Source: Streptomyces sp. NBC_01276
GTDB taxonomy: Bacteria > Actinomycetota > Actinomycetes > Streptomycetales > Streptomycetaceae
Reading direction: 5' to 3'
NCBI RefSeq assembly: GCF_041435355.1
Contig: NZ_CP108444.1
Span: 248,001 to 312,000 of the forward strand
Length of the DNA stretch: 64,000 bases
This document shows, piece by piece, positions 1 through 9,196 of this stretch. The first letter of the stretch is position 1. Each line of letters begins with the position of its first letter. The notes beneath the pieces were generated by a model. It ran no database searches. It worked only from the letters and a program-made list of their open reading frames with translations, and had not been told where the DNA came from. A program made the translations under genes and the position numbers.

Positions 1-555
1 ACCCGCGTGGGCGCCCGGTACGGTCACCGGCGGGTGCTCGCCCTCTCCTGCGCCCTGTTCGCCGGGGGCGCCCTGCTGCTGCCGGCCGCGCCCGTGCTGC
101 CGCCGTTCTGGGCCCCGGCGGCGCTCCTCGTCGTCGGCACCGGGCACGCGGGGCAGCTGCTGTTCCTGTACGCGATGCTCGCCGAGTGCGCGGCCGGGGA
201 CGCCGTCCGCACCGGGCGCAGCCGGGCCGGTGCGATGTCGGGGCTGTTCAGCGCCGGCGAGGGGCTGGGCATGGCCGTCGGGCCGTTCCTGATGGGGCTG
301 GTGCTGCAGTCGTCCGGCTACGTCTCCTCCGACACCGGGCACGCCACCGGCCAGGGCTCCGGCGCCGCGTGGGGCGTCCTGGCGGGGATGGGGCTGCTCC
401 CGGCGCTGGCGACGGCGGCCGGAGTGGTGCTGCTGCGCGGCTTCCGGCCCGCGGCCCCGGCAGGTCCGGCGAAGGCGACGGCCCCCGCGGCTCCGGCGGC
501 GGCGGCCCCGGCAGGGCTCACGCCAGCCGGGGGAAGGCCGCCGGTTCGGGTGTGA
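1..555 (+). CDS. MFS transporter, C-terminal part (5' end outside window)
   Basis: This is the C-terminal part of a multi-pass membrane exporter; the frame is open from base 1, so the start lies to the left of the window. It begins with a T-R-V-G-A-R-Y-G-H-R-R loop, which resembles the basic cytoplasmic loops (motif A) of major facilitator proteins. Four or so hydrophobic segments and a G-x-x-x-G-P motif (M-A-V-G-P-F-L-M-G) follow. The tail is a low-complexity Ala/Pro stretch of about 40 residues. Its last 38 bases overlap the converging AIR-synthase-like gene. The substrate cannot be told from the sequence; export of the locus product is a guess. Confidence 0.75.
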   Translation, partial: TRVGARYGHRRVLALSCALFAGGALLLPAAPVLPPFWAPAALLVVGTGHAGQLLFLYAMLAECAAGDAVRTGRSRAGAMSGLFSAGEGLGMAVGPFLMGLVLQSSGYVSSDTGHATGQGSGAAWGVLAGMGLLPALATAAGVVLLRGFRPAAPAGPAKATAPAAPAAAAPAGLTPAGGRPPVRV

Positions 556-1537
556 CGGGCACGGCGCGGCCCTGGTCGCGCACCAGCTCGACCGCCGTGG
601 CGCCGTCCTCGACGACCGTGCCGATCTCGGCCGCGAACCGCCCGTACGGGTGGCCGCGCAGCGCGGCCAGGACACCGTCCACCGCGTCCGGCGCGACGAG
701 CAGGCACAGGCAGCTCTCGCTGGAGGCGTGCAGCGGGTCGACGGCCATGGCCTCCAGGGCCATCCGGGCCTCGTACTGCACGGGCAGCGCGCTCTCCTCG
801 ACGCGCAGGGTGTGGCCCAGTTCGCGGGCGTACGCGTGCAGCACGGCGGCCAGGCCGCCGCGCGCCACGGTGCGTACGGCCCGGATCCCGGCGCCGGACC
901 CGGCCGCGCGCGCCCGCTCCAGCAGTCCGGTCAGCGGCGCGCAGCCGCTGGGCACCAGGCTCTCGAACCCGAGGCCCCGGCGCACCGACAGGATGTGGGC
1001 GCCGTGTCCGCCGAGCGGGGAACTGAGGACGACGCGGTCCCCGGGGCGGGCGTCGCGGGTGCGCAGCGGGGCGCCGCGGTAGGCGCCGATCCCGGTGGTG
1101 TGCAGGTAGACCTGGTCCGCCTCGCCGGCCCGGACGACCCGGACGTCCACGTCGGCGATCACCACGTCGGCCTCGCGGGCCGCGTCGCGCACGGAGCGGG
1201 CCAGCCGGTGCAGTCGCTCCAGCGGCAGGCCCGCCTCGACGACCGCCGACAGGGTCAGGGCCAGGGGCCGGGCGCCGGCGGCCGCGAGTTCGTTGACGGT
1301 GGCGCACACGGCGATCCGCCCGATGTCGCCGCTGCCGTAGAACGGCGGGTCGACGACGTGGGCGCCGCTCACCACGGCGGGCGGGTGCTGGCCCAGCGGC
1401 GGGCAGGCGCCGCGCACGTCCGCGAGGACGTCCTCCAGCAGGGCGCGCAGCTCACCGCCCGGGGGGAGCTCGTCGTCGTGGGCGAGGGCCACCTGGCCGC
1501 CGGGGAAGGCGGCCCCGGCGGCTCTCGTACCCGTCAT
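518..1537 (-). CDS. AIR synthase-related / HypE-like protein
   Basis: A 339-residue protein of the PurM/HypE ATP-binding fold. The N-terminal part has a V-S-G-A-H-V-V-D-P-P-F-Y-G-S-G-D-I-G segment, like the glycine/Asp-rich start of hydrogenase maturation protein HypE, and an A-x-A-x-x-N-E-L-A-A-A-G-A dimer-core helix follows. The ATG overlaps the stop of the upstream ccr gene by four bases (ATGA), so the two are co-translated. No hydrogenase genes are nearby, so a role in [NiFe] hydrogenase maturation is unlikely. Similar stand-alone AIR-synthase-like proteins are common in actinomycetes and their substrate is unknown. The fold is seen; the function is not assignable. Confidence 0.75.
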   Translation of the reverse strand: MTGTRAAGAAFPGGQVALAHDDELPPGGELRALLEDVLADVRGACPPLGQHPPAVVSGAHVVDPPFYGSGDIGRIAVCATVNELAAAGARPLALTLSAVVEAGLPLERLHRLARSVRDAAREADVVIADVDVRVVRAGEADQVYLHTTGIGAYRGAPLRTRDARPGDRVVLSSPLGGHGAHILSVRRGLGFESLVPSGCAPLTGLLERARAAGSGAGIRAVRTVARGGLAAVLHAYARELGHTLRVEESALPVQYEARMALEAMAVDPLHASSESCLCLLVAPDAVDGVLAALRGHPYGRFAAEIGTVVEDGATAVELVRDQGRAVPVTPEPAAFPRLA

Positions 1538-2916
1538 CCTGTTTCCGGCAGCGTACGGCCGTCGCGGAAGCGGTTGATGGCGTCGAGGTGCTGCGCGCGC
1601 AGCTCGTGGTCGCGGATGCCGAGGCCCTCCTCGGGGGCGAGGGCGAGGACGCCGACCTTGCCCTGGTGGAGGTTGCGGTGGACGTCGTAGGAGGCCTGGC
1701 CGGTCTCCTCCAGCGGGTAGACCTTGGAGAGGGTGGGATGGATCCTGCCCTTGGTGATGAGGCGGTTGGCCTCCCACGCCTCGCGGTAGTTGGCGAAGTG
1801 CGAGCCGATGATCCGCTTCAGCGACATCCACAGGTAGCGGTTGTCGTACTCGTGCATGAAGCCGGAGGTGGAGGCGCAGGTGACGATGGTGCCGCCCTTG
1901 CGGGTGACGTACACCGAGGCCCCGAAGGTCTCGCGGCCCGGGTGCTCGAAGACGATGTCCACGTCCTCGCCGCCGGTCAGCTCGCGGATGCGCTTGCCGA
2001 ACCGCTTCCACTCGCGCGGGTCCTGGGTGTGCTCGTCCTTCCAGAACCTGTAGCCCTCGGCGCTCCGGTCGATGACCGCCTCGGCGCCCATGGCCCGGCA
2101 GATGGCCGCCTTCTCGGGGCTGGAGACGACGCAGATCGGGTTGGCGCCGCCGGCCAGGGCCAGCTGGGTGGCGTAGGAGCCGAGGCCGCCGCTGGCGCCC
2201 CAGATCAGGACGTTGTCGCCCTGCTTCATCCCGGCGCCGTTGCGGGAGACCAGCTGGCGGTACGCGGTCGAGTTGACCAGACCGGGGGACGCGGCCTCCT
2301 CCCAGCTGAGGTGGCGCGCCTTGGGCATCAGCTGGTTCGACTTCACCAGCGCGATCTCCGCCAGGCCGCCGAAGTTGGTCTCGAAGCCCCAGATCCGCTG
2401 CTCCGGGTCGAGCATCGTGTCGTTGTGCCCGTCGGCCGATTCCAGCTCCACCGACAGGCAGTGGGCGACGACCTCGTCGCCGGGGTGCCAGCGGTTGACG
2501 CCGGGGCCGGTGCGCAGCACCACACCAGACAGGTCGGAGCCGAGGATGTGGTACGGCAGGTCGTGGCGCGCGGCGAGCGGGGACAGCCTGCCGTAGCGCT
2601 CCAGGAAGCCGAAGGTCGGCAGCGGCTCGAAGATCGAGCTCCAGACGGTGTTGTAGTTGACCGAGGAGGCCATGACGGCCACCAGGGCCTCGCCGGGCCC
2701 GAGCTCGGGCAGCGGTACCCGCTCGACGTGCAGGGACTTGCGGGAGTCGCGGTCGCGGGTCGCGATGCCCGCGAACATGTCCGTCTCCGACTTGTGCACG
2801 GTCACCGCGCGGTACGACTCGGGCAGCGGCAGGGCCGCGAAGTCGGCGGCGGTGACAGCGGGAGAACCGCTGCCAGATGCGGTCGACGCGGCGATCGCGT
2901 CGAGGATTTCCTTCAC
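1534..2916 (-). CDS. ccr: Crotonyl-CoA carboxylase/reductase
   Basis: A 460-residue medium-chain dehydrogenase that reductively carboxylates enoyl-CoA (crotonyl-CoA to ethylmalonyl-CoA, with NADPH and CO2), supplying polyketide extender units or the ethylmalonyl-CoA pathway. The sequence has V-N-Y-N-T-V-W near residues 86-92 and G-F-E-T-N near 177-181, where the CO2-binding Asn, Phe and Glu lie in characterised Ccr enzymes. A Rossmann G-A-S-G-G-L-G motif falls near 240-246. I placed the start at GTG 2916 (V-K-E-I-L-D-A-I) because GGAGG lies six bases upstream and family members begin there; the frame is open to 2991. It shares an upstream region with the divergent carboxylase gene, which fits a precursor-supply role for the PKS. 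Confidence 0.9.
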   Translation of the reverse strand: MKEILDAIAASTASGSGSPAVTAADFAALPLPESYRAVTVHKSETDMFAGIATRDRDSRKSLHVERVPLPELGPGEALVAVMASSVNYNTVWSSIFEPLPTFGFLERYGRLSPLAARHDLPYHILGSDLSGVVLRTGPGVNRWHPGDEVVAHCLSVELESADGHNDTMLDPEQRIWGFETNFGGLAEIALVKSNQLMPKARHLSWEEAASPGLVNSTAYRQLVSRNGAGMKQGDNVLIWGASGGLGSYATQLALAGGANPICVVSSPEKAAICRAMGAEAVIDRSAEGYRFWKDEHTQDPREWKRFGKRIRELTGGEDVDIVFEHPGRETFGASVYVTRKGGTIVTCASTSGFMHEYDNRYLWMSLKRIIGSHFANYREAWEANRLITKGRIHPTLSKVYPLEETGQASYDVHRNLHQGKVGVLALAPEEGLGIRDHELRAQHLDAINRFRDGRTLPETG

Positions 2917-3151
2917 AGTGGCCTCCGGCGGTTCGGACGTGACGTTCCACTGATACGCACCCCGGCCCCCGAAGTCCCGGGCGCGGCGCACGCAGTGGGG
3001 TCCGCGCGGGCCGGGTAGGGGGTGTCCCGGGTTCCGGGCGGAGCCGCCGGCGGTGTCCGGGTGCCGCGTGCAAGCCCGGCTTTAGCCCGCCGCCGGACGC
3101 TCGTCGCCGCGCACCGGCCGGACCGGCGCGTCTGCGTCGAAAGGGGTCCTC

Positions 3152-4729
3152 ATGAGCACCCAGGAGGAGATCCGGTTCGCGTCACTGCGGGAACGCACGG
3201 CGGAGCTCGCCGACCTGCGGGAGCAGGTGGTACGCGGTCCGAGCGAGAAGGCGACCGAGGCCCAGCACGCCAAGGGCAAGCTGACCGCCCGTGAACGCCT
3301 CGAACTCCTCTTCGATGAGGGGACGTTCACCGAGATCGAGGGGCTGCGCCGGCACCGTGCCACCGGCTTCGGCCTGGAGTACAGGAAGCCGCACACCGAC
3401 GGCGTCATCACGGGGTGGGGCCTGGTCCACGGGCGGACCGCCTTCGCGTACGCCCACGACTTCCGCGTCTTCGGCGGCGCGCTGGGCGAGGCGCACGCCC
3501 AGAAGATCCACAAGCTGATGGACCTCGCCGAGACCACCGGGGCGCCCCTGGTGGGCCTGTGCGACGGCGCCGGCGCCCGCATCCAGGAGGGCGTCACCGC
3601 GCTCGCCGGCTACGGCGGCATCTTCACCCGCAACGTGCGCAGTTCCGGGGTCATCCCGCAGATCTCCGTGGTCATGGGCCCGTGCGCCGGCGGGGCCGCC
3701 TACTCCCCCGCCCTGACCGACTTCGTCTTCATGGTCCGCGGCACCTCCCAGATGTTCATCACGGGTCCCGACGTGGTCCAGGCGGTCACCGGCGAGGCCG
3801 TCACCAGCGAGACCCTGGGCGGGGCCGACAGCCACGCGGGCACCTCCGGCGTCGCGCACTTCGCGTACGACGACGAGGAGAGCGCCCTGGAGGACGTGCG
3901 CTACCTGCTGTCGCTGCTGCCCGCCAACAACCGCGAGCTGCCGCCGGCCGCCGACACCGAGGATCCGGCCGGGCGGCGCTGCGAGCGCCTGGCCGACCTG
4001 GTGCCGTCGCGCCCCAACCAGGCGTACGACATCCGCGAGCTGATCGAGGAGGTCGTCGACCACGGGGAGCACTTCGAGATCCACGCCGGGTGGGCGCAGA
4101 ACGTCGTCTGCACCCTGGCCCGGCTCGGCGGGCAGACCGTCGGCATCGTCGCCAACCAGCCGTCGTGCATGGCGGGCGTCCTCGACATCCAGGCGAGCGA
4201 GAAGGCCGCGCGCTTCGTGCAGTTCTGCGACGCCTTCAGCATTGCGCTGGTGACGCTGGTCGACGTACCCGGCTTCCTGCCGGGCGTGGACCAGGAGCAC
4301 GGCGGGGTGATCCGGCACGGCGCCAAGCTGCTGTACGCGTACTGCAACGCCACCGTGCCGCGGATCTCGCTGATCCTGCGCAAGGCCTACGGCGGCGCGT
4401 ACATCGTCATGGACTCCCGCTCGATCGGCGCGGACATCGCGCTGGCCTGGCCGTCCAACGAGATCGCCGTGATGGGTGCCGAGGGGGCCGCGAACGTCAT
4501 CTTCCGCCGGGAGATCGCCGCCTCCGACGATCCCGACGCCGTGCGCCAGATGAAGATCAAGGAGTACCAGAGCGAGCTCATGCACCCTTACTACGCCGCG
4601 GAACGAGGCCTTGTGGACGACGTCATCGACCCCGCCGAGACCAGGTCCCGGCTCATCGACGCGCTGGAAATGCTGCGCGGCAAGCACGTGCCGCGCCCCA
4701 GCCGCAAGCACGGGAACCTGCCGCTGTGA
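3152..4729 (+). CDS. Acyl-CoA carboxylase carboxyltransferase (beta) subunit
   Basis: A 525-residue PccB/AccD-type carboxyltransferase. It moves CO2 from carboxybiotin to acetyl- or propionyl-CoA, giving malonyl- or methylmalonyl-CoA. It shows the family start (A-K-G-K-L-T-A-R-E-R), an N-domain oxyanion segment C-A-G-G-A-A-Y-S-P-A-L, the G-F-L-P-G-x-x-Q-E-x-G loop and a C-domain G-G-A-Y-I-V-M oxyanion stretch. The ATG follows AAAGGGG. The gene runs straight into the epsilon subunit by a GTGA overlap. No biotinylated alpha subunit is encoded in the window, so the enzyme must use one from elsewhere, as is usual in Streptomyces. It is an extra copy likely dedicated to polyketide precursors. Confidence 0.92.
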   Translation: MSTQEEIRFASLRERTAELADLREQVVRGPSEKATEAQHAKGKLTARERLELLFDEGTFTEIEGLRRHRATGFGLEYRKPHTDGVITGWGLVHGRTAFAYAHDFRVFGGALGEAHAQKIHKLMDLAETTGAPLVGLCDGAGARIQEGVTALAGYGGIFTRNVRSSGVIPQISVVMGPCAGGAAYSPALTDFVFMVRGTSQMFITGPDVVQAVTGEAVTSETLGGADSHAGTSGVAHFAYDDEESALEDVRYLLSLLPANNRELPPAADTEDPAGRRCERLADLVPSRPNQAYDIRELIEEVVDHGEHFEIHAGWAQNVVCTLARLGGQTVGIVANQPSCMAGVLDIQASEKAARFVQFCDAFSIALVTLVDVPGFLPGVDQEHGGVIRHGAKLLYAYCNATVPRISLILRKAYGGAYIVMDSRSIGADIALAWPSNEIAVMGAEGAANVIFRREIAASDDPDAVRQMKIKEYQSELMHPYYAAERGLVDDVIDPAETRSRLIDALEMLRGKHVPRPSRKHGNLPL

Positions 4730-4932
4730 GCCCCGCCGAGGCCCAGCTGCAGCAGGCGGCCTTCCACGTGGTGGGCGGGTCCCCCACGCTGGAGGAGGTC
4801 GCGGCCATCGCCGCGCTGCTCACCGCCCGGATGATGGGCGCCGAGATCTCCCCGCCCGATCCCCGGCCGGCCCGTACCCACTGGCCCGTCGGGGACGGGG
4901 ACTTCCGCGCCCCGGGGGCCTGGGCCTCGTAG
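4726..4932 (+). CDS. Acyl-CoA carboxylase epsilon subunit
   Basis: A 68-residue protein beginning at GTG 4726, which overlaps the beta-subunit stop (GTGA). It contains F-H-V-V-G-G-S-P-T-L-E-E-V-A-A-I-A-A-L-L, the G-x-P-x-x-E-E-x-A-A pattern of the small epsilon subunits (AccE/PccE) that bind the beta hexamer and raise its activity in Streptomyces and mycobacteria. The C-terminus ends with a W-x-x-x-x-W-A-S tail. Its position directly behind the beta subunit supports the call. Confidence 0.8.
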   Translation: MSPAEAQLQQAAFHVVGGSPTLEEVAAIAALLTARMMGAEISPPDPRPARTHWPVGDGDFRAPGAWAS

Positions 4933-5075
4933 GGCCGACGGGTTCCCCCCGGCCCGCGGATCCGGCGGATCCCGCGGGTCCTCCCCTTTAAGACCAGCTT
5001 TAGCGGCACCCCGGATCCTGTGCGGGCAGGCAGTGAGGCTGCTGCCTCCGCACCCGGCCGAAGGAGACGACGACC

Positions 5076-5300
5076 ATGACAGTGCAGAGCCCGAACGTCA
5101 TTCTCAGCGGCGGACCCGCGTCCAATCTCGAAGAGCTGGAGCGCGTCCGCTACGTGGAGGACACGAACGCGAAGGTGAAGGTCCTCAACGGGAACCGGTA
5201 CGAACACTTCGAGCCCACCGGGGGCACCGTGGTGGACCCGGAGCTCGAACTCGAACTCCTCGTCTTCGCCTACAGCGGCCACACCTACATCGCCGAGTAG
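5076..5300 (+). CDS. DUF5988 family small protein
   Basis: A 74-residue protein of unknown function. The pattern N-V-I-L-x-G-G-P, R-V-R-Y-V, K-V-K-V-L-N-G-N-R-Y-E-H-F-E-P-T and a closing Y-I-A-E matches the small DUF5988 family found near actinomycete biosynthetic genes. The start follows AAGGAGACG. The gene stands alone between the carboxylase pair and a TetR gene, with a strong hairpin behind it. The family's biochemical role is not known to me. Confidence 0.75.
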   Translation: MTVQSPNVILSGGPASNLEELERVRYVEDTNAKVKVLNGNRYEHFEPTGGTVVDPELELELLVFAYSGHTYIAE

Positions 5301-5340
5301 GCGCAGCGGCCACGCGGGAAGAGCCGACGGGAAGACCACG

Positions 5341-5381
5341 CGGGAGCCGTCCGGGCGCAGAGCGCGCCGGGACGGCTCCCG
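5341..5381 (+). terminator. Hairpin terminator after DUF5988
   Basis: A 12-bp perfect inverted repeat (5341-5352 with 5370-5381; arm CGGGAGCCGTCC) encloses a 17-base loop that itself contains GGCGC/GCGCC. It lies 40 bases after the DUF5988 stop. No T-run follows, as is common in Streptomyces. Confidence 0.6.
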
Positions 5382-5403
5382 CCGTATGTGGCTGGACAAC
5401 CAG

Positions 5404-5443
5404 AACCTAGACCCCCTAGGTTTCTGCCTGGATGATCTAGGCA
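5404..5443 (+). promoter_or_regulatory. Tandem palindromes upstream of TetR gene (candidate operator)
   Basis: Two inverted repeats sit back to back just before the TetR start. AACCTAG (5404-5410) pairs with CTAGGTT (5416-5422), and TGCCT (5425-5429) pairs with AGGCA (5439-5443). Both contain CCTAG/CTAGG-like cores. Spacing and position fit autoregulation by the TetR protein encoded next. Confidence 0.5.
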
Positions 5444-5462
5444 ACGATCGAGGGGGTGTCCC

Positions 5463-6110
5463 GTGGTACGCGCGGGGCTGAACGCCGCCGTCCTCGTGGC
5501 GGCGGCCGCCGCCATGGCGGACGAGGCCGGCATCGAGAAGGTGACGCTGTCCGCGCTGGCGCGGCGCTTCGGGGTCAAGGACGCGAGCCTGTACTCGCAC
5601 GTGCGGAACCTGCGGGACCTGCGGGTGCGGGTCGCGCTGCTGGCCTCCGAGGAGATGACCGGGCGGATCGCGGACGCCGTCGCGGGCCGCTCCGGAAAGG
5701 ACGCGCTCGTCGCCTTCGCCGACGCCTACCGCGCGTACGCCCTGGCGCACCCCGGCCGGTACGAGGCGACGCAGATGCGCTTCCGGCCGGAGGAGGTGGT
5801 GGACTCCGCCGCCCTGCGCCGCAGCGTCGAGCTGACCTACGGGATGCTGCGCGCCTACGGGCTCCGCGAGCCGGACCTGACCGACGCGGGCCGGCTGCTG
5901 CGCAGCGCCTTCCACGGCTTCGTCCACCTCGAACTCGGCGGCGGGTTCAACCACTCCCGCACGGTGGGGGAGTCCTGGGCGCGGTCGCTCGACGCGCTGC
6001 ACGTGACGCTGGAGAACTGGCCGTCCCGCGAGGACGCGGAAGACGGCGCGGAAGACGGCGCGCCAGACCGCACGCGAGACGGCGCGCAGGACGACGGGGA
6101 GGACCGCTGA
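5463..6110 (+). CDS. TetR family transcriptional regulator
   Basis: A 215-residue regulator. The N-terminal HTH reads I-E-K-V-T-L-S-A-L-A-R-R-F-G-V-K-D-A-S-L then Y-S-H-V, the TetR recognition helix. The C-terminal half has the F-H-G-F-V-H-L-E pattern of the WHG/TetR_C_33 ligand domain. The tail has five repeats of a D-G-A/E-D-G theme. GTG 5463 follows GAGGGGGTG. Its stop overlaps the hydrolase start (TGATG), so both are one operon, and the hydrolase or its substrate is probably linked to the sensed ligand. Confidence 0.88.
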   Translation: MVRAGLNAAVLVAAAAAMADEAGIEKVTLSALARRFGVKDASLYSHVRNLRDLRVRVALLASEEMTGRIADAVAGRSGKDALVAFADAYRAYALAHPGRYEATQMRFRPEEVVDSAALRRSVELTYGMLRAYGLREPDLTDAGRLLRSAFHGFVHLELGGGFNHSRTVGESWARSLDALHVTLENWPSREDAEDGAEDGAPDRTRDGAQDDGEDR

Positions 6111-6970
6111 TGGACACGCCCACCACCCACACCCTCAAGGTGCCCGGCGCGACCCTGTACTACGAGACGCGGGGCAGCGGCCCCGTACTGCTGCTGATCC
6201 CCGGGGGCGGAGCCGACGCCGCCGTGTACGCGGCGATCGCCCCCGCGCTCGCCGACGCCGGGTACACCGTCGTCGCCCAGGACCCGCGCGGCCAGTCCCG
6301 CAGCACCCTCGACGGACCCCCCGCCGGACAGCGGCCCGCGGACTGGGCCGACGACGCGTGCCGCCTGCTCGACGTGGTCTCCCCGCACGAGCCCGCGTAC
6401 GTACTGGGCTGCAGCGCGGGCGCGATCGTCGCGCTCGACCTGCTGGCCCGCCATCCGGAGCGGGTGCGCCGGGTGGTGGCGCACGAGCCGCCGCTGGTGG
6501 AGGTGCTGGAGGACCCCGCACCGTACCGGGCCCTGTTCGCCGAGGTCCGGGCGCTGTTCCTGGAGGAGGGCGGCGGACCCGCGATGAAGCGCTTCGGCGA
6601 GGGCCTCGGGGAGGCCCGGCCGGAGCGGGAGCCGGACGAACCGGCCCCCGAGGTACGGGAGATGATGCCGCGCGCGTACGGCAACATGCCGTTCTTCCTG
6701 GAGCACGTCCTGTGCCCCTTCACGGGCACCACTGCCGACCTTCCGGCTCTGCGGGAGGCCTCGGCACGGCTGGTCACGGCCGCCGGACGGGACTCGCGCC
6801 CGCAGCCCGCGCTGTACGGGCCGGCCCGGCGGCTGGCGGAGCTGACGGGGGCCGCCTTCGCCGAGTTCCCGGGCGGGCACCTGGGCTGCACGGAGCGGCC
6901 GCGGGAGTTCGCGGCCCGGCTGCTGGAGGTCCTCGACGACCGGGAACGCGTGGCCGCCGCGGCCCGGTGA
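6110..6970 (+). CDS. Alpha/beta hydrolase
   Basis: A 286-residue alpha/beta-hydrolase with an oxyanion H/P-G-G-G loop near residue 31, nucleophile elbow L-G-C-S-A-G (Ser102) and a C-terminal G-G-H-L-G-C catalytic His. The acid is probably an Asp/Glu in the V-T-A-A-G-R-D region. It is translationally coupled to the TetR gene. The substrate is unknown; it could be an esterase or lactonase acting on the TetR ligand. Confidence 0.82.
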   Translation: MDTPTTHTLKVPGATLYYETRGSGPVLLLIPGGGADAAVYAAIAPALADAGYTVVAQDPRGQSRSTLDGPPAGQRPADWADDACRLLDVVSPHEPAYVLGCSAGAIVALDLLARHPERVRRVVAHEPPLVEVLEDPAPYRALFAEVRALFLEEGGGPAMKRFGEGLGEARPEREPDEPAPEVREMMPRAYGNMPFFLEHVLCPFTGTTADLPALREASARLVTAAGRDSRPQPALYGPARRLAELTGAAFAEFPGGHLGCTERPREFAARLLEVLDDRERVAAAAR

Positions 6971-6973
6971 GGC

Positions 6974-7028
6974 TAGGCCGTCTCTTCCGGATCTTGTCGG
7001 TCAGGCAAGATCCGGAAGAGACGGCCTA
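6974..7028. repeat. 55-bp palindrome with IS-like ends (MITE-like or bidirectional terminator)
   Basis: Two 23-bp arms, perfectly complementary (6974-6996 and 7006-7028), surround a 9-base loop. Each arm starts TAGGCCGTCTCTTCC, similar to the GGCCGTGTCTC terminus of the IS5-type element at 36672-36688, and each end is flanked by or includes TA. It lies between converging genes and supplies the TAG stop of the deacetylase. It may act as a two-way terminator whatever its origin. Confidence 0.75.
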
Positions 7029-7895
7029 CGGCGTGGCGCGGACCGGGAAGGTGAAGGCGTAGCCCCGCGTGGTGAGCCAGGGCAGGTACTGCTTGAGCGC
7101 CGCGACCGTCTCGCTGCGGTCGCCGCCGCCGTCGTGGAACAGGACAGTCGGCTGCTGCGGCAGCTTGCCCTCCACGGCGGACACGATCGCCGGCAGGCCC
7201 GGACGGCTCCAGTCCCTGGGGTCCACGCTCCAGCCCAGGGGCTGCATCCCGCTCTCGGTGGCCACCGCACGGCTGTCGGGGGTGAAGGCACCGCCCGGCG
7301 CGCGGTAGTAGTCGACGGCGACGCCCGGGACGGCCTTCTGGATCATGGCTTTGCCGTCGAGTATCTGCTGACGCTGGTACGCGACGGGCTTGTGGTCCAT
7401 GGTCTCGTCGTGGTCGGAGGTGTGGTCGCACAGCCGGTGGCCGTCGGCGGCGACCGCGCGCACCAGGTCCGGGTACTTCCGGGCGTTGGTCCCGATCATG
7501 CAGAAGGTGGCCTTGACGTGGTTCTGCCGCAGCACCTGGAGGACCTGCGGCGTCCAGCGGGGGTCGGGGCCGTCGTCGATGGTGATCGCGACGTCGTGGC
7601 CCGGGCCCTGGGCGAGCCGGGTGATCGCCAGCGGGGTCCGGGCGGCACCCTGGGCGGCACCGTGCGCGGCGGTGCGGGCTTCCTGGGGGGCGGTGCGGGC
7701 GGCGGTGCGGGCGGCGTCGTGCGCGCCCTGGGGGGCGGTGCGGGGCGTGTCGTGGGCGTCCCGGGCCGGAGTGCCGGCCGGGCCGTCCGTGGCGGCGAGG
7801 GCCGGCGCGGCGGCTGCCGCCAGGAGGCCGAGGACGGCCGCCGTCACGGCGGATCCCGCACGCCGACGACGTACGGAACTGGTGGTGATGCCCAT
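7026..7895 (-). CDS. Secreted polysaccharide deacetylase (NodB domain)
   Basis: A 289-residue exported protein that should remove acetyl groups from a wall polysaccharide. It has an Arg-rich n-region, a hydrophobic stretch (residues 17-35) with A-L-A-A cleavage, then an Ala/Arg/Thr-rich linker of about 60 residues with A-A-R-T-A-P-type repeats. The NodB motifs follow in order: T-I-D-D-G-P-D, D-H-T-S-D-H-D (metal His), Y-Y-R-A-P-G-G, D-P-R-D-W and L-F-H-D-G. AGGAAG precedes the ATG. The TAG stop lies in the arm of the 55-bp palindrome. It has no evident link to the biosynthetic genes. Confidence 0.88.
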   Translation of the reverse strand: MGITTSSVRRRRAGSAVTAAVLGLLAAAAAPALAATDGPAGTPARDAHDTPRTAPQGAHDAARTAARTAPQEARTAAHGAAQGAARTPLAITRLAQGPGHDVAITIDDGPDPRWTPQVLQVLRQNHVKATFCMIGTNARKYPDLVRAVAADGHRLCDHTSDHDETMDHKPVAYQRQQILDGKAMIQKAVPGVAVDYYRAPGGAFTPDSRAVATESGMQPLGWSVDPRDWSRPGLPAIVSAVEGKLPQQPTVLFHDGGGDRSETVAALKQYLPWLTTRGYAFTFPVRATP

Positions 7896-8075
7896 GGACG
7901 CGCTCTTCCTTTGCGCTCGGCCCCCGGATCTCGTACTGCCGCTCCAGGCTAGGTCAGGCCCTTTCGGGACCGCCTCCCCCGAACGGCCCCCGGGGCGGGC
8001 CCGGGGCCGATGGAGCGCCCGGATCCGTTGGGGCGATCGGCCCGTGGCCGCCGGGGTGTGATTGGTCACGCCGGC

Positions 8076-8096
8076 GACCGGGGCCGGGTCCCGGTC
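8076..8096 (-). terminator. Hairpin downstream of korB
   Basis: GACCGGG (8076-8082) pairs with CCCGGTC (8090-8096) around a 7-base loop, 45 bases beyond the korB-like stop. Nothing else is recognisable in the 245-base gap before the deacetylase start. Confidence 0.4.
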
Positions 8097-8140
8097 ACCG
8101 AGGGTGCCCGGGCCCGTACTCCCGCGCACCCTCGACCACC

Positions 8141-9188
<1,048 letters not shown>

Positions 9189-9196
<8 letters not shown>

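Noticed and set aside
518..1537. True hydrogenase maturation protein HypE
   Set aside because: No hydrogenase or other hyp genes nearby and it is coupled to ccr; only the fold is claimed.
3182..4711. 509-codon minus-strand frame opposite the carboxylase
   Set aside because: Antisense of a clear carboxyltransferase gene, with no motif or ribosome site.
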